A DNA stretch of 8,542 nucleotides from an uncultured Nostocoides sp. (GCA_936931335.1 CAKZIH010000052.1:1-8542), one strand, 5' to 3'. Shown: positions 1-6,087, counted from the stretch's first letter. Notes: generated by a model not told the origin, from the sequence alone. Numbers and translations are program-made.

Positions 1-59
1 CTCCGATCTGCGTTCGCATTTCCCCCTGATCGTCCGCCAGCGGATCCGAGACCAGCCCG

Positions 60-66
60 AAAGGAG
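60..66 (+). promoter_or_regulatory. Ribosome binding site of prfA
   Basis: AAAGGAG lies 6 nt before the ATG at 73, a near-ideal Shine-Dalgarno sequence. It fixes the prfA start, because the reading frame stays open to the window edge but has no start codon upstream. Bases 1-59 hold nothing I can identify. None of the three + strand frames resembles the C-terminus of ribosomal protein L31, the usual upstream neighbour. Confidence 0.85.
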
Positions 67-72
67 CCGGCG

Positions 73-1149
73 ATGCTCGAGAGCGCCGCGACCCTGCTCA
101 CCGAACACGCCGAGCTCGAGGGCCAGCTCGCCGACCCGGAGATTGTTGCCGACCAGGTCCGTTACCGCGAGGTCGGCCGCCGGTATGCCGCGCTGACGCC
201 GGTGGTCACGGCATACCAGGCCTGGCGCAGCGCCGAGGACGACCTGTCGGCGGCGCGGGAATTGGCCGCCGAGGATGCAGCCTTCGCCGAGGAGCTCCCG
301 GCGATTGAGGCCACCCAGCAGGCGGCCCAGGAGAAGCTGCGGCGGCTGCTCATCCCGCGCGATCCCGACGATGACCGCGACGTCATCCTCGAGGTCAAGG
401 CGGGGGAGGGCGGGGAGGAGTCTGCGCTCTTCGCCGGCGATCTGCTGCGGATGTATATGCGCTATGCCGAGCGCCGTGGCTGGCGCACCGAGGTGATCGA
501 GGCGACCGAGTCCGATCTCGGGGGCTACAAGGACGTTCAACTCGCGGTCAAGGCCAAGGGCACGCCCGGGCCGGATGAGGCGCCGTGGGCGCGGTTGAAG
601 TTCGAGGGTGGCGTGCACCGCGTGCAGCGCGTGCCGGTCACCGAGAGCCAGGGGCGCATTCATACCTCGGCGGCGGGGGTGTGGGTGATGCCCGAGGCGG
701 AGGAGATCGACGTCCAGATCGACCCCAACGACCTGCGCATCGACGTTTATCGCAGCTCCGGGCCCGGCGGGCAGAGCGTCAATACGACGGACTCGGCGGT
801 GCGGATCACCCATCTGCCGACCGGGGTCGTCGTCTCCTGCCAGAACGAAAAGTCGCAGTTGCAGAACAAGGAATCGGCGCTGCGGGTGTTGCGCGCGCGC
901 CTGCACCAGCTGGCGCAGGAGGAGGCCGACGCCGCCGCCTCCGATGCCCGCAAGTCGCAGGTGCGCACCGTCGACCGCTCCGAGCGCATCCGCACCTACA
1001 ACTTCCCGGAGAACCGGATCAGCGACCACCGCACCGGCTACAAGGCCTACAACCTCGACATCTTCCTCGACGGGGAGATGGACCCGGTGGTGGATGCGGC
1101 GATGAGCGCCGACGAGGCCGCGCGGCTCGCCGCAATCTCCGAGGCCTGA
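73..1149 (+). CDS. prfA: Peptide chain release factor 1 (RF1)
   Basis: Class I release factor that reads UAA and UAG in the ribosomal A site and triggers hydrolysis of peptidyl-tRNA. The 358-aa length matches the family. The codon-recognition tripeptide is PVT at residues 188-190 (the PxT type of RF1, not the SPF of RF2). The catalytic GGQ loop is at residues 232-234 within SGPGGQSVNTTDSAVR, one residue offset from E. coli Q235. The N-terminal about 100 residues are the usual helical domain 1, and the EGGEES segment near residue 115 is typical of bacterial RFs. The start is set by AAAGGAG 6 nt upstream. The next gene, 6 bp downstream, encodes the enzyme that methylates Gln234, so substrate and modifier are made together. 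Family and function are firm; no anomalies seen. Confidence 0.98.
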   Translation: MLESAATLLTEHAELEGQLADPEIVADQVRYREVGRRYAALTPVVTAYQAWRSAEDDLSAARELAAEDAAFAEELPAIEATQQAAQEKLRRLLIPRDPDDDRDVILEVKAGEGGEESALFAGDLLRMYMRYAERRGWRTEVIEATESDLGGYKDVQLAVKAKGTPGPDEAPWARLKFEGGVHRVQRVPVTESQGRIHTSAAGVWVMPEAEEIDVQIDPNDLRIDVYRSSGPGGQSVNTTDSAVRITHLPTGVVVSCQNEKSQLQNKESALRVLRARLHQLAQEEADAAASDARKSQVRTVDRSERIRTYNFPENRISDHRTGYKAYNLDIFLDGEMDPVVDAAMSADEAARLAAISEA

Positions 1150-1155
1150 GCCCGT

Positions 1156-2043
1156 ATGTCGGTGTCCCCCACCACGATTCGAAGCGCGGTCCGGGAGGCG
1201 AGTGCGCGACTGGCCGTCGCTGGGGTGCCCTCACCGCAGGCCGATGCGGTCGAGCTCGCGGCATTCACTCTCGGGGTTGAGCCGCGCGAAATCCGGCAGG
1301 CGATGGCGCTGGGGAAGACCTGGGAGCAGGAGCGTGGCGACCGGTTCGCCGATCTGGTGGCCGAGCGGGCCGAGCGCATCCCGTTGCAGCACTTGACCGG
1401 GCGCGCCTACTTCCGCCATCTCACCCTGCACGTGGGGCCGGGCGTCTTCGTCCCTAGGTCCGAGACCGAGGTGGTCGCCGGTCTGGCGATCGACGCCGCT
1501 CAGGCGATGCTCGCCGCCGGTGTCGCGCAGCCGGTCGTCGTTGACCTGTGCACCGGTTCCGGGGCGATCGCGCTGGCCGTCGCCGACGAGGTGCCGACCG
1601 CCCGGGTGTATGCCGTGGAAGTCTCCGAACTCGCTCATGCCTGGGCCGCCCGCAATGTCGAAGCGTCCGGGCTCCCGGTACGCCTCTGCCTCGGGGATGC
1701 CACCTCGGCGTTCCCCGAACTCGAGGGTGCGGTGGATGTCGTGGTGAGTAATCCGCCCTATATTCCAGTTGACCAGGTGCCGGTGGATCCCGAAGTGGCA
1801 GAACACGATCCGCAAGTCGCCCTATATGGCGGGTCGGCCGACGGCCTAGCCATCCCCCTGGCCGTGGCCGCACGCGCTGCAGAGTTGCTGCGCCCTGGCG
1901 GGGTGTTGGTCATGGAACACGCTGACGCCCAAGGGGCTTCGCTGCCGGCCGCGCTGATGGGCACCGGGTCCTGGGCCGAGGCGGTCGACCACCCGGACCT
2001 GGCCGGCCGGCCCCGTGCCGTGGTCGCGCGGCGCCGTGGGTAG
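1156..2043 (+). CDS. prmC: Release factor glutamine methyltransferase
   Basis: SAM-dependent N5-glutamine methyltransferase (HemK/PrmC) that methylates the glutamine of the GGQ motif in RF1 and RF2 and so raises termination efficiency. At 295 aa it is family-sized. An N-terminal helical substrate-binding domain (residues 1 to about 90) is followed by PRSETE at 100-105. The SAM-binding motif I, DLCTGSG, is at 130-136, and the diagnostic catalytic NPPY motif is at 199-202. The Cys in motif I (usually GTG or GTGSG-like) is a mild variant. The ATG lies 6 nt after the prfA stop. The only SD-like stretch is GAGG at 1141-1144 inside the prfA end, 11 nt from the ATG, so translation probably depends on coupling to prfA. 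The stop is TAG at 2041. Confidence 0.96.
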   Translation: MSVSPTTIRSAVREASARLAVAGVPSPQADAVELAAFTLGVEPREIRQAMALGKTWEQERGDRFADLVAERAERIPLQHLTGRAYFRHLTLHVGPGVFVPRSETEVVAGLAIDAAQAMLAAGVAQPVVVDLCTGSGAIALAVADEVPTARVYAVEVSELAHAWAARNVEASGLPVRLCLGDATSAFPELEGAVDVVVSNPPYIPVDQVPVDPEVAEHDPQVALYGGSADGLAIPLAVAARAAELLRPGGVLVMEHADAQGASLPAALMGTGSWAEAVDHPDLAGRPRAVVARRRG

Positions 2044-2130
2044 TTGGCGACCCGGCAGCAACCCGGCCCCTTGTGATGGCACTAGCCAAGCCTCGACGCG
2101 CCCGTCACGGCGCTGGGCGAGCCGCCCGCG

Positions 2131-2136
2131 CATACT
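2131..2136 (+). promoter_or_regulatory. Probable -10 box of a leaderless transcript
   Basis: CATACT matches the actinobacterial -10 consensus TANNNT at its two most conserved inner and end positions (A2, T6). It is followed by exactly 6 nt and then the ATG at 2143. That puts the expected transcription start on the start codon itself. No good Shine-Dalgarno sequence is seen; the adjacent GGCGGG touches the ATG. No clear -35 box is visible. The hexamer also overlaps a GCATAC word that is common in this window, so chance remains possible. Confidence 0.4.
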
Positions 2137-2142
2137 GGCGGG

Positions 2143-2562
2143 ATGCCGGACGAGGACTGGAGCGCCCACGCCAAGGAAGTGGCGGACTATCACGCTGCGG
2201 CGGTGCAGCGCGCCAAGGCGGGGGAGGACCGGGCGGGCCGGCGGGCGGTCACGGACTTTGTGGCGGCCGCTCAGGCGGCCGGCATACCGGATCAGGAACT
2301 GACGTTGCGGCCCTACTCCGGGCGAGGTCGCTATCGGACCGGCGTGCGCGGGTGGTACCTCCTGCCGGATCGCTCGGTCGGAGTGGATACGGACGCTAAC
2401 TTCTATGTGCTCTCCGGCCCCGCGTCTCTGACGGCCCGGCTGCGCGGGGTGAGGCTCACGCCCACCTTGGTGCCGGCCCGGGTGGGGGAGCGCGACGGGG
2501 AGTCGATGGCGCTGCCCGATCTGCTGCGCAAACGGCTTGCCGCCGGCACCGACCATCCCTAA
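2143..2562 (+). CDS. Unrecognised small cytoplasmic protein, 139 aa
   Basis: I do not recognise this family. The protein is soluble, with no signal peptide or membrane segment. Residues 1 to about 50 are Ala-rich, charged and probably helical. The middle (about 55-90) is richer in Gly, Arg, Tyr and Trp, with a GWYLLPDRSVGVDTD stretch that looks like two beta strands around a turn. The C-terminal part ends in a likely amphipathic helix (LPDLLRKRLAA). Codon use is strongly GC3-rich like its neighbours, which supports a real gene. It starts 99 bp after prmC, probably from its own leaderless promoter, and a strong hairpin follows the stop. It contains one ATA Ile codon, rare in such genomes, in the word GGCATACC. 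No function can be inferred from position. Confidence 0.75.
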   Translation: MPDEDWSAHAKEVADYHAAAVQRAKAGEDRAGRRAVTDFVAAAQAAGIPDQELTLRPYSGRGRYRTGVRGWYLLPDRSVGVDTDANFYVLSGPASLTARLRGVRLTPTLVPARVGERDGESMALPDLLRKRLAAGTDHP

Positions 2563-2605
2563 CCCCGCTACGTGCCCCAAAGCAACCCGCCCGGAGGACA
2601 ACGAA

Positions 2606-2634
2606 ACCCCGGTGCGGCCAGGCCGCACCGGGGT
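2606..2634. terminator. Strong hairpin, probable bidirectional terminator
   Basis: ACCCCGGTGCGGCC (2606-2619) and GGCCGCACCGGGGT (2621-2634) are perfect inverted repeats around one A. In RNA this gives a 13-bp GC-rich stem with a 3-nt loop. It begins 44 nt after the stop of the 139-aa gene and lies about 78 nt beyond the stop of the small minus-strand ORF, so it sits between convergent units. There is no U tract on the + side, and only TTCGTT on the minus side. That fits the U-poor terminators often described in actinobacteria. Confidence 0.7.
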
Positions 2635-2711
2635 CGAACAGTTGGTGTCCCACACGGCATACGGCGGCGTTATCCCCCTCCACCGCCGACGCCGGTGCTT
2701 GTGCCCGCCGA

Positions 2712-2819
2712 TCAGGCGCGCTGGCTGATCCAGATGAACAGCGCAATGATCAGCAGGATCCGACGATCGTCCAAATCAGTCCGGAACCACGCAAGACCAA
2801 GTCTCCCTTCTTGGGTCAT
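2712..2819 (-). CDS. Possible tiny membrane protein, apparently frameshifted
   Basis: The intact ORF (ATG 2819, TGA 2712-2714) encodes 35 aa: a hydrophilic N-terminus, then a hydrophobic run ILLIIALFIWISQRA. The N-terminal half uses codons atypical of this genome (CAA, AGA, CTT, ACT), whereas the codons after residue 20 are GC3-rich. In the adjacent frame an AAGGGAG (2809-2803) stands 8 nt before a TTG (2794) that reads RGSGLIWTIVG up to about 2761, then stops at 2750. One extra base near 2760/2761 would join the halves into one roughly 27-residue single-span membrane peptide (GLIWTIVG plus ILLIIALFIWIS). So this may be a small membrane protein gene with a one-base deletion, a sequencing error or a real frameshift, or just the 35-aa ORF. 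The function is unknown. Confidence 0.4.
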   Translation of the reverse strand: MTQEGRLGLAWFRTDLDDRRILLIIALFIWISQRA

Positions 2820-2891
2820 GACGCCGTCGCCATGACTCACGGGTAACCGTAGACAGTCACCCCGCCCGCGTGGGGCGCAGCGTGGCAGAAA

Positions 2892-3602
2892 CTACGGCGC
2901 GCGTCCCGTCGCGCGGGTCGGCTCCAGGACGCGATAGGCGAAGGGGTCGCCGAGTTGCGCCTCGAAGGAGTAGGGCACGGACTGATAGCCGATGCCCCAA
3001 TAGCCCAGGTCGAGATCGATCTCGCGATACGCCTGCTGGTGCTCGCGTCCGATCGGAGTGCTCACCCCTTCGCGGTGGCAGCGCACCCCCAGGCTGGCGA
3101 CCGCGGCCACGCGATAGCTCGGGGCATAGAACCGCGGCTGGTATGCCGTCCACCCGCCGGTATGCAGGGCCGCCACCGCGTCGTGCACCGCCACATGGTC
3201 GGGATTGGGTTCGCCGTATGCCGTGTGCGTCTTCAGGTCGCTGCCCTCGGGTACCCAGTCGCTCAGCAGGGCGACAGCGGCCGACGCGGCGAACGCCTTC
3301 TCGTCCAGACGCACCGCCCAGGGCGGCACGATCGGATAGGCACCCAGCGCAATCACGCTGCGCTCGAACTCGCGGTCGCGGCTGGCTCCGAACTCCGTCT
3401 CGCTCGGGGTGTAGCCGAGCAGGCGGGGCAGATCGCGGGTGCGGACCACGGATTTGTTGCCCCGGCCCACGACGATCACCAGGACTTCCCGACCGGCGGC
3501 CACGTGCGCCCGAATGGCCGCGCCCATGGTGAGGACCTCGTCGTCCTGATGGGCCGCGACAAAGACCGCGGGAGCCGAGGTCGGCAGGATCCCCACCTCC
3601 AT
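2892..3602 (-). CDS. PIG-L/LmbE family zinc deacetylase
   Basis: This 236-aa protein belongs to the PIG-L deacetylase fold (PF02585), whose characterised members (MshB, PIG-L, BshB) remove N-acetyl groups from GlcNAc-type sugars using zinc. The N-terminal motif is AHQDDE at 17-22, giving ligand candidates H18 and D21 and catalytic D20. The second motif, NPDHVAVH at 133-140, supplies H136 as the third ligand. Two positions differ from the classic pattern: Gln19 replaces Pro, and Asn133 replaces the first His of HPDH. No signal peptide or membrane span is seen, so it is probably cytoplasmic. ATG 3602 is the first standard start; the frame stays open for about 140 nt upstream but only as Gly- and Arg/Ala-rich sequence without ATG or GTG. 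No strong SD is visible. It diverges from tsaC. The substrate is unknown. Confidence 0.85.
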   Translation of the reverse strand: MEVGILPTSAPAVFVAAHQDDEVLTMGAAIRAHVAAGREVLVIVVGRGNKSVVRTRDLPRLLGYTPSETEFGASRDREFERSVIALGAYPIVPPWAVRLDEKAFAASAAVALLSDWVPEGSDLKTHTAYGEPNPDHVAVHDAVAALHTGGWTAYQPRFYAPSYRVAAVASLGVRCHREGVSTPIGREHQQAYREIDLDLGYWGIGYQSVPYSFEAQLGDPFAYRVLEPTRATGRAP

Positions 3603-3737
3603 ACGTGCTCGGGCGCGGGCGCGGCTCGCCCGGTCGGCATCGCCACCGTACTGCCCGCCACCGACACCGGCACCAAAGTTCGAGTCGACGGGCGGCGATG
3701 CGGGTCGCGACGCGCGCGCTCCGACATTGGACGCTCC

Positions 3738-3743
3738 TAGACT
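3738..3743 (+). promoter_or_regulatory. -10 box of tsaC, near-leaderless
   Basis: TAGACT fits TANNNT exactly and is followed by 8 nt (GGACGCCC) and then GTG at 3752. Transcription would begin at or within two bases of the start codon, so tsaC is probably leaderless; no Shine-Dalgarno sequence is present. No clear -35 box is seen at the expected distance. The box lies in the 149-bp region between the divergent deacetylase gene and tsaC and argues strongly against the longer upstream start at 3605. Confidence 0.65.
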
Positions 3744-3751
3744 GGACGCCC

Positions 3752-4480
3752 GTGAGCCCCGTCGTCGATGCCACCACTGCCGAAGGCCAGGACAGCGCGA
3801 TCCTGGCGAGCGTCTCCGCAGTCTCCGGGGGGCGGCTCGTCGTGCTGCCCACGGACACCGTCTATGGCATCGGCTGCGATGCCTTCGACGTGGCGGCGGT
3901 CGCCAATCTGCTCGCCGCCAAGGGCCGCGGGCGGGATATGCCGCCGCCGGTGCTGATCGGCGAGGTGCGAACCCTGGACGGCATCGCCACCGACATCCAG
4001 CCGTATGTCCGTGACCTGGTCGAGCGGTTTTGGCCGGGCGCGTTAACCGTGATTCTCAAGGCGCAGCCGTCCCTGGCCTGGGATCTCGGTGACACCGAAG
4101 GGACCGTCGCCGCGCGCATGCCGGACGACGAGATCGCCCTGGAGATCTTGCGGCGCACCGGCCCGATGGCGGTGACCAGCGCGAACCGGACGGGGGAGCC
4201 GGCGGCCACGACGGTCTTGGAAGCCGCCACCCAGCTCGGGTCCTCGGTGGAGGTCTATGTCGACGGTGGGCCGCGCACCAGCCAGTCGCCCTCCACCATC
4301 GTCGACTGCACCGGGCCGGCGCCGGTCGTCCTGCGCGCCGGGGCGATCACCGAGGACGACCTCGCCGCGGTGATGACCTCGGCGGCCCTGCCCCAAGACC
4401 CCGTGACGCAGGATCCCGAGCCCCAGGACCCGGAGACCCAGGACCCCGATCAGCAGGACCCCAAACCCACGGACGTCTAA
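3752..4480 (+). CDS. tsaC: L-threonylcarbamoyladenylate synthase (TsaC/Sua5/YwlC)
   Basis: YrdC-domain enzyme that makes threonylcarbamoyl-AMP from threonine, bicarbonate and ATP, the first step of t6A37 modification of ANN-decoding tRNAs. From GTG 3752 the protein is 242 aa. Visible family motifs are LPTDTVYGIG at 32-41, KGRGR at 57-61 and the SAN nucleotide-binding motif at 143-145. It lacks the extra C-terminal Sua5 domain, so it is TsaC-like, but residues 215-239 form five QDPxx repeats. GTG 3752 was chosen because the motif-bearing domain starts soon after and a TAGACT -10 box stands 8 nt upstream. An in-frame ATG at 3605 would add 49 Arg/His-rich residues that overlap the promoter region and look like noise. 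The gene normally follows prmC; here it is displaced by 1.7 kb. Its end converges with the DUF4253 gene, 6 bp apart. Confidence 0.93.
   Translation: MSPVVDATTAEGQDSAILASVSAVSGGRLVVLPTDTVYGIGCDAFDVAAVANLLAAKGRGRDMPPPVLIGEVRTLDGIATDIQPYVRDLVERFWPGALTVILKAQPSLAWDLGDTEGTVAARMPDDEIALEILRRTGPMAVTSANRTGEPAATTVLEAATQLGSSVEVYVDGGPRTSQSPSTIVDCTGPAPVVLRAGAITEDDLAAVMTSAALPQDPVTQDPEPQDPETQDPDQQDPKPTDV
4394..4468 (+). repeat. Five tandem 15-bp repeats encoding QDPxx
   Basis: The 3' end of tsaC carries five consecutive 15-nt units encoding QDPVT, QDPEP, QDPET, QDPDQ and QDPKP, followed by TDV and the stop. The DNA units are similar but not identical: Gln uses CAA and CAG, and Asp uses GAC and GAT. This suggests a repeat that has drifted while keeping the peptide pattern. 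The tail is acidic, Pro-rich and probably disordered, and lies outside the catalytic YrdC domain. Confidence 0.85.
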
Positions 4481-4486
4481 AGCTCG

Positions 4487-5293
4487 TCAGTCCCACCACA
4501 AGGTGCAGCCCTGCCCGGTGAGGGCATTGCCGAACCCGCTCAGATCCTGGGTGCCCTGGTCGACGGCGTCGGGGCAATAGAGGTACATCTCGGCGGCCAG
4601 CGCTAGCGCCGCCTCCGGGGTGGCCGGCGGCCGGCTCATCCGGAACGACAAGAGGTCCCGAGTGAGTGCGACGGGCTCCAACCCCCAATGCCCGTGCCAG
4701 CGTCGCAGCAGGGTCGCATGGTCGCTTCCGTCCAGATCATGGTTGACCGCGCCCGTCCAGCCGATCAGGCCTGGGGCGAGCCAACCGGCACCGGCCGGGA
4801 TGAGGGCCACCTCGCCCGACTCATCGGCGGGGCTATCCAGGAGTTCCCACCACGGGGTCACCGCGTCGAAGTGCTCGACCCCCGGCCCGAGGTGCACGAA
4901 CTCCGGGAAGGGCTGGCCCTCGCCGCGGGCGGCGAAGGCGGCCTCGAGCCAGGCCTGCCCGTCTTGTGCGACAACGGGATCGGCGTCTGCGCCATCGTCG
5001 AACTCAAAGTGACTGGACTCCCAGGTGTCGTCACCCGTGACCAGGGGCCACAGGCCGGTATGCGGGTGCCGGGCCTGCAGTTCATTCCACAGCCAGTAGG
5101 GAGAACTGGTCTGCATCGTCCACACGGGCACGCCCGGGCGCACCTCCCCGCGGAGGGTCACCGGCGGCAGATGCAGACCGAGATCGGCATACCGGCTGAC
5201 CGGATCGTCGGGCGGGGGGATCTCGACCACGGGAGCGGGCGGGTAGTCGGCCGCGAACGGCGGGACCAGCAGGACGGGGCGATCGTCGGCCAT
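4487..5293 (-). CDS. DUF4253 domain protein
   Basis: A 268-aa soluble protein whose last about 70 residues match what I remember of DUF4253 (PF14062). There is an RPPATPEAALALAAE segment, then YLYCPDAVDQG with Cys240-Pro-Asp at 240-242, and a terminal LWWD at 265-268. The N-terminal part is rich in Trp, Pro and acidic residues and has no signal peptide. The biochemical function of DUF4253 is unknown; it is common in actinobacteria and occurs near polymorphic-toxin-like genes in some genomes, but no toxin is seen here. The ATG at 5293 follows a TAGGGT -10 box by 6 nt, so it is probably expressed as a leaderless transcript independent of the upstream GNAT gene. Its stop is 6 bp from the tsaC stop on the other strand. 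Confidence 0.82.
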   Translation of the reverse strand: MADDRPVLLVPPFAADYPPAPVVEIPPPDDPVSRYADLGLHLPPVTLRGEVRPGVPVWTMQTSSPYWLWNELQARHPHTGLWPLVTGDDTWESSHFEFDDGADADPVVAQDGQAWLEAAFAARGEGQPFPEFVHLGPGVEHFDAVTPWWELLDSPADESGEVALIPAGAGWLAPGLIGWTGAVNHDLDGSDHATLLRRWHGHWGLEPVALTRDLLSFRMSRPPATPEAALALAAEMYLYCPDAVDQGTQDLSGFGNALTGQGCTLWWD

Positions 5294-5299
5294 GACGGC

Positions 5300-5305
5300 A
5301 CCCTA
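5300..5305 (-). promoter_or_regulatory. -10 box of leaderless DUF4253 transcript
   Basis: Read on the minus strand, TAGGGT (5305 to 5300) matches TANNNT, followed by 6 nt (GCCGTC) and then ATG at 5293. The expected start of transcription falls on the A of the ATG. The hexamer could alternatively act as a weak SD (AGGGTG), but its spacing and consensus fit a -10 box better. No good -35 box is seen. Confidence 0.6.
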
Positions 5306-5373
5306 GCGGCGTCGATTGCGCAGATCCGTGTCACCAATAAGTGGTATGGCGGCCATCGCCGCAGGTCAGCTCG

Positions 5374-6012
5374 TCACAGCCGCCGACCGAGCGTGATCCC
5401 GTCCCCCGCGCGGTCGAGTTCGGCGAACCCGAGTGCCGCATAGAACGCTCGAGCGTCGGTGTTCTGCGCGCCGACCTCGACGTGCACGCCGGGGATGCCG
5501 CGTTCGCGCAGCTTGCCTGCCAGGTCGTCGATCAGCCGGCGGCCCCAGCCCTGCCCACGGGCCTCGACCAATAGGTCGATATGCAGGTGCGCGGGATAGT
5601 CGGCGAGCACGGCCGGGTCCCTCGCCGGGGGCGAGGTGAAGTGCGCTATCAGCCGCTCGTCATAACTCGTCAGCCCGCGCGCGCCACTGCGATAGGTGTC
5701 CCGCAGCGCCGGCCACCAGTCCCGCTCGGCCCACGCCGCGAAGGCCGCGGTGTCGGCCGTGGCCACGACATAGCCGACCGGGGTGCCCAGGTCGACCCGG
5801 CGTAGCACCGAGACCAACTGCGGCTCGTGGACGACATACGGGTCGAGGTAGACCAGTGGGATGAGTTCGGGGCGGCGGTGCCGCCCGCTCGCATCCTCGC
5901 CGCGGGCGGCAGTGCGCACGCAGATCTCCCGCAGCCAGCCATGATCGCCGTCCAGGTATGAGGTGATGGCCAGCTCCCCGGCATTCGTGGGGTCCACAGC
6001 GGTTCCGGTCAC
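5374..6012 (-). CDS. GNAT family N-acetyltransferase
   Basis: Acetyl-CoA-dependent acetyltransferase of the GNAT fold; the acceptor is unknown. From GTG 6012 it has 212 aa. Motif A is HIDLLVEARGQGWGRRLI with the CoA-pyrophosphate loop R152-G-Q-G-W-G157 (RxxGxG), and motif B is N184 to F196 (NTDARAFYAALGF). The N-terminal half (ICVRTAARGEDASG, then YLDPYVVHEP and GYVVATADTAAFAAW) follows the pattern of a common actinobacterial GNAT subgroup. The start is uncertain: GTG 6012 follows a CATGCT -10-like box by 6 nt; GTG 5997 is an alternative; a TTG at 6087 would reach into the glyA promoter and adds Arg/Trp/Pro-rich sequence, so I reject it. It lies upstream of, and on the same strand as, the DUF4253 gene (80-bp gap) and diverges from glyA. 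Confidence 0.9.
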   Translation of the reverse strand: MTGTAVDPTNAGELAITSYLDGDHGWLREICVRTAARGEDASGRHRRPELIPLVYLDPYVVHEPQLVSVLRRVDLGTPVGYVVATADTAAFAAWAERDWWPALRDTYRSGARGLTSYDERLIAHFTSPPARDPAVLADYPAHLHIDLLVEARGQGWGRRLIDDLAGKLRERGIPGVHVEVGAQNTDARAFYAALGFAELDRAGDGITLGRRL

Positions 6013-6018
6013 CCACCA

Positions 6019-6024
6019 AGCATG
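6019..6024 (-). promoter_or_regulatory. Possible -10 box of GNAT gene
   Basis: On the minus strand CATGCT (6024 to 6019) keeps A2 and T6 of TANNNT and is 6 nt before GTG 6012, the same geometry as at 2131-2143 and 5305-5293. It is weak as a hexamer, and an upstream start for the gene would invalidate it. Confidence 0.35.
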
Positions 6025-6087
6025 CGATATGCGTCGCCGCCATACCCAATGGGGACGCGTCGGCGACCGGGGCGCCGGGGCACCCAA

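Larger units (their letters stand above)
2563..2891. other. Region between convergent gene ends (329 bp)
   Basis: This stretch separates the 139-aa gene from the end of the minus-strand deacetylase gene. It holds a strong hairpin (2606-2634) and a possible tiny minus-strand membrane-protein gene (about 2712-2819). It also has a 6-bp inverted repeat, GTCATG-N10-CATGAC (2815-2836), just upstream of that gene, and a TANNNT-like hexamer TACGGT on the minus strand (2851-2846) that could be its -10 box. I see no RNA gene or mobile-element end. Confidence 0.6.

Noticed and set aside
1..59. C-terminal end of an upstream gene (expected rpmE)
   Set aside because: No frame resembles ribosomal protein L31; too short to call.
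1846..2655. 269-aa minus-strand open frame over the end of prmC and the 139-aa gene
   Set aside because: Antisense to prmC and through the hairpin; Arg/Pro/His-rich shadow with no domain signature.
2860..2880. GC-rich C-run/G-run pair after the deacetylase stop as a terminator
   Set aside because: The arms pair imperfectly over only about four bases and there is no U tract.
3603..3743. In-frame upstream extension of the PIG-L deacetylase
   Set aside because: The frame is open but has no ATG or GTG, and the sequence is Gly-rich and then an Arg-Ala run; it may just be GC-rich promoter DNA.
3605..3751. N-terminal extension of TsaC to ATG 3605
   Set aside because: The added 49 residues are Arg/His-rich noise, overlap the TAGACT -10 box and start only 3 bp from the divergent deacetylase ATG; GTG 3752 fits better.
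2857..3858. 333-aa minus-strand open frame overlapping the deacetylase gene
   Set aside because: Another frame of the PIG-L gene, dominated by Arg, Gly and Pro; it runs through the tsaC start.
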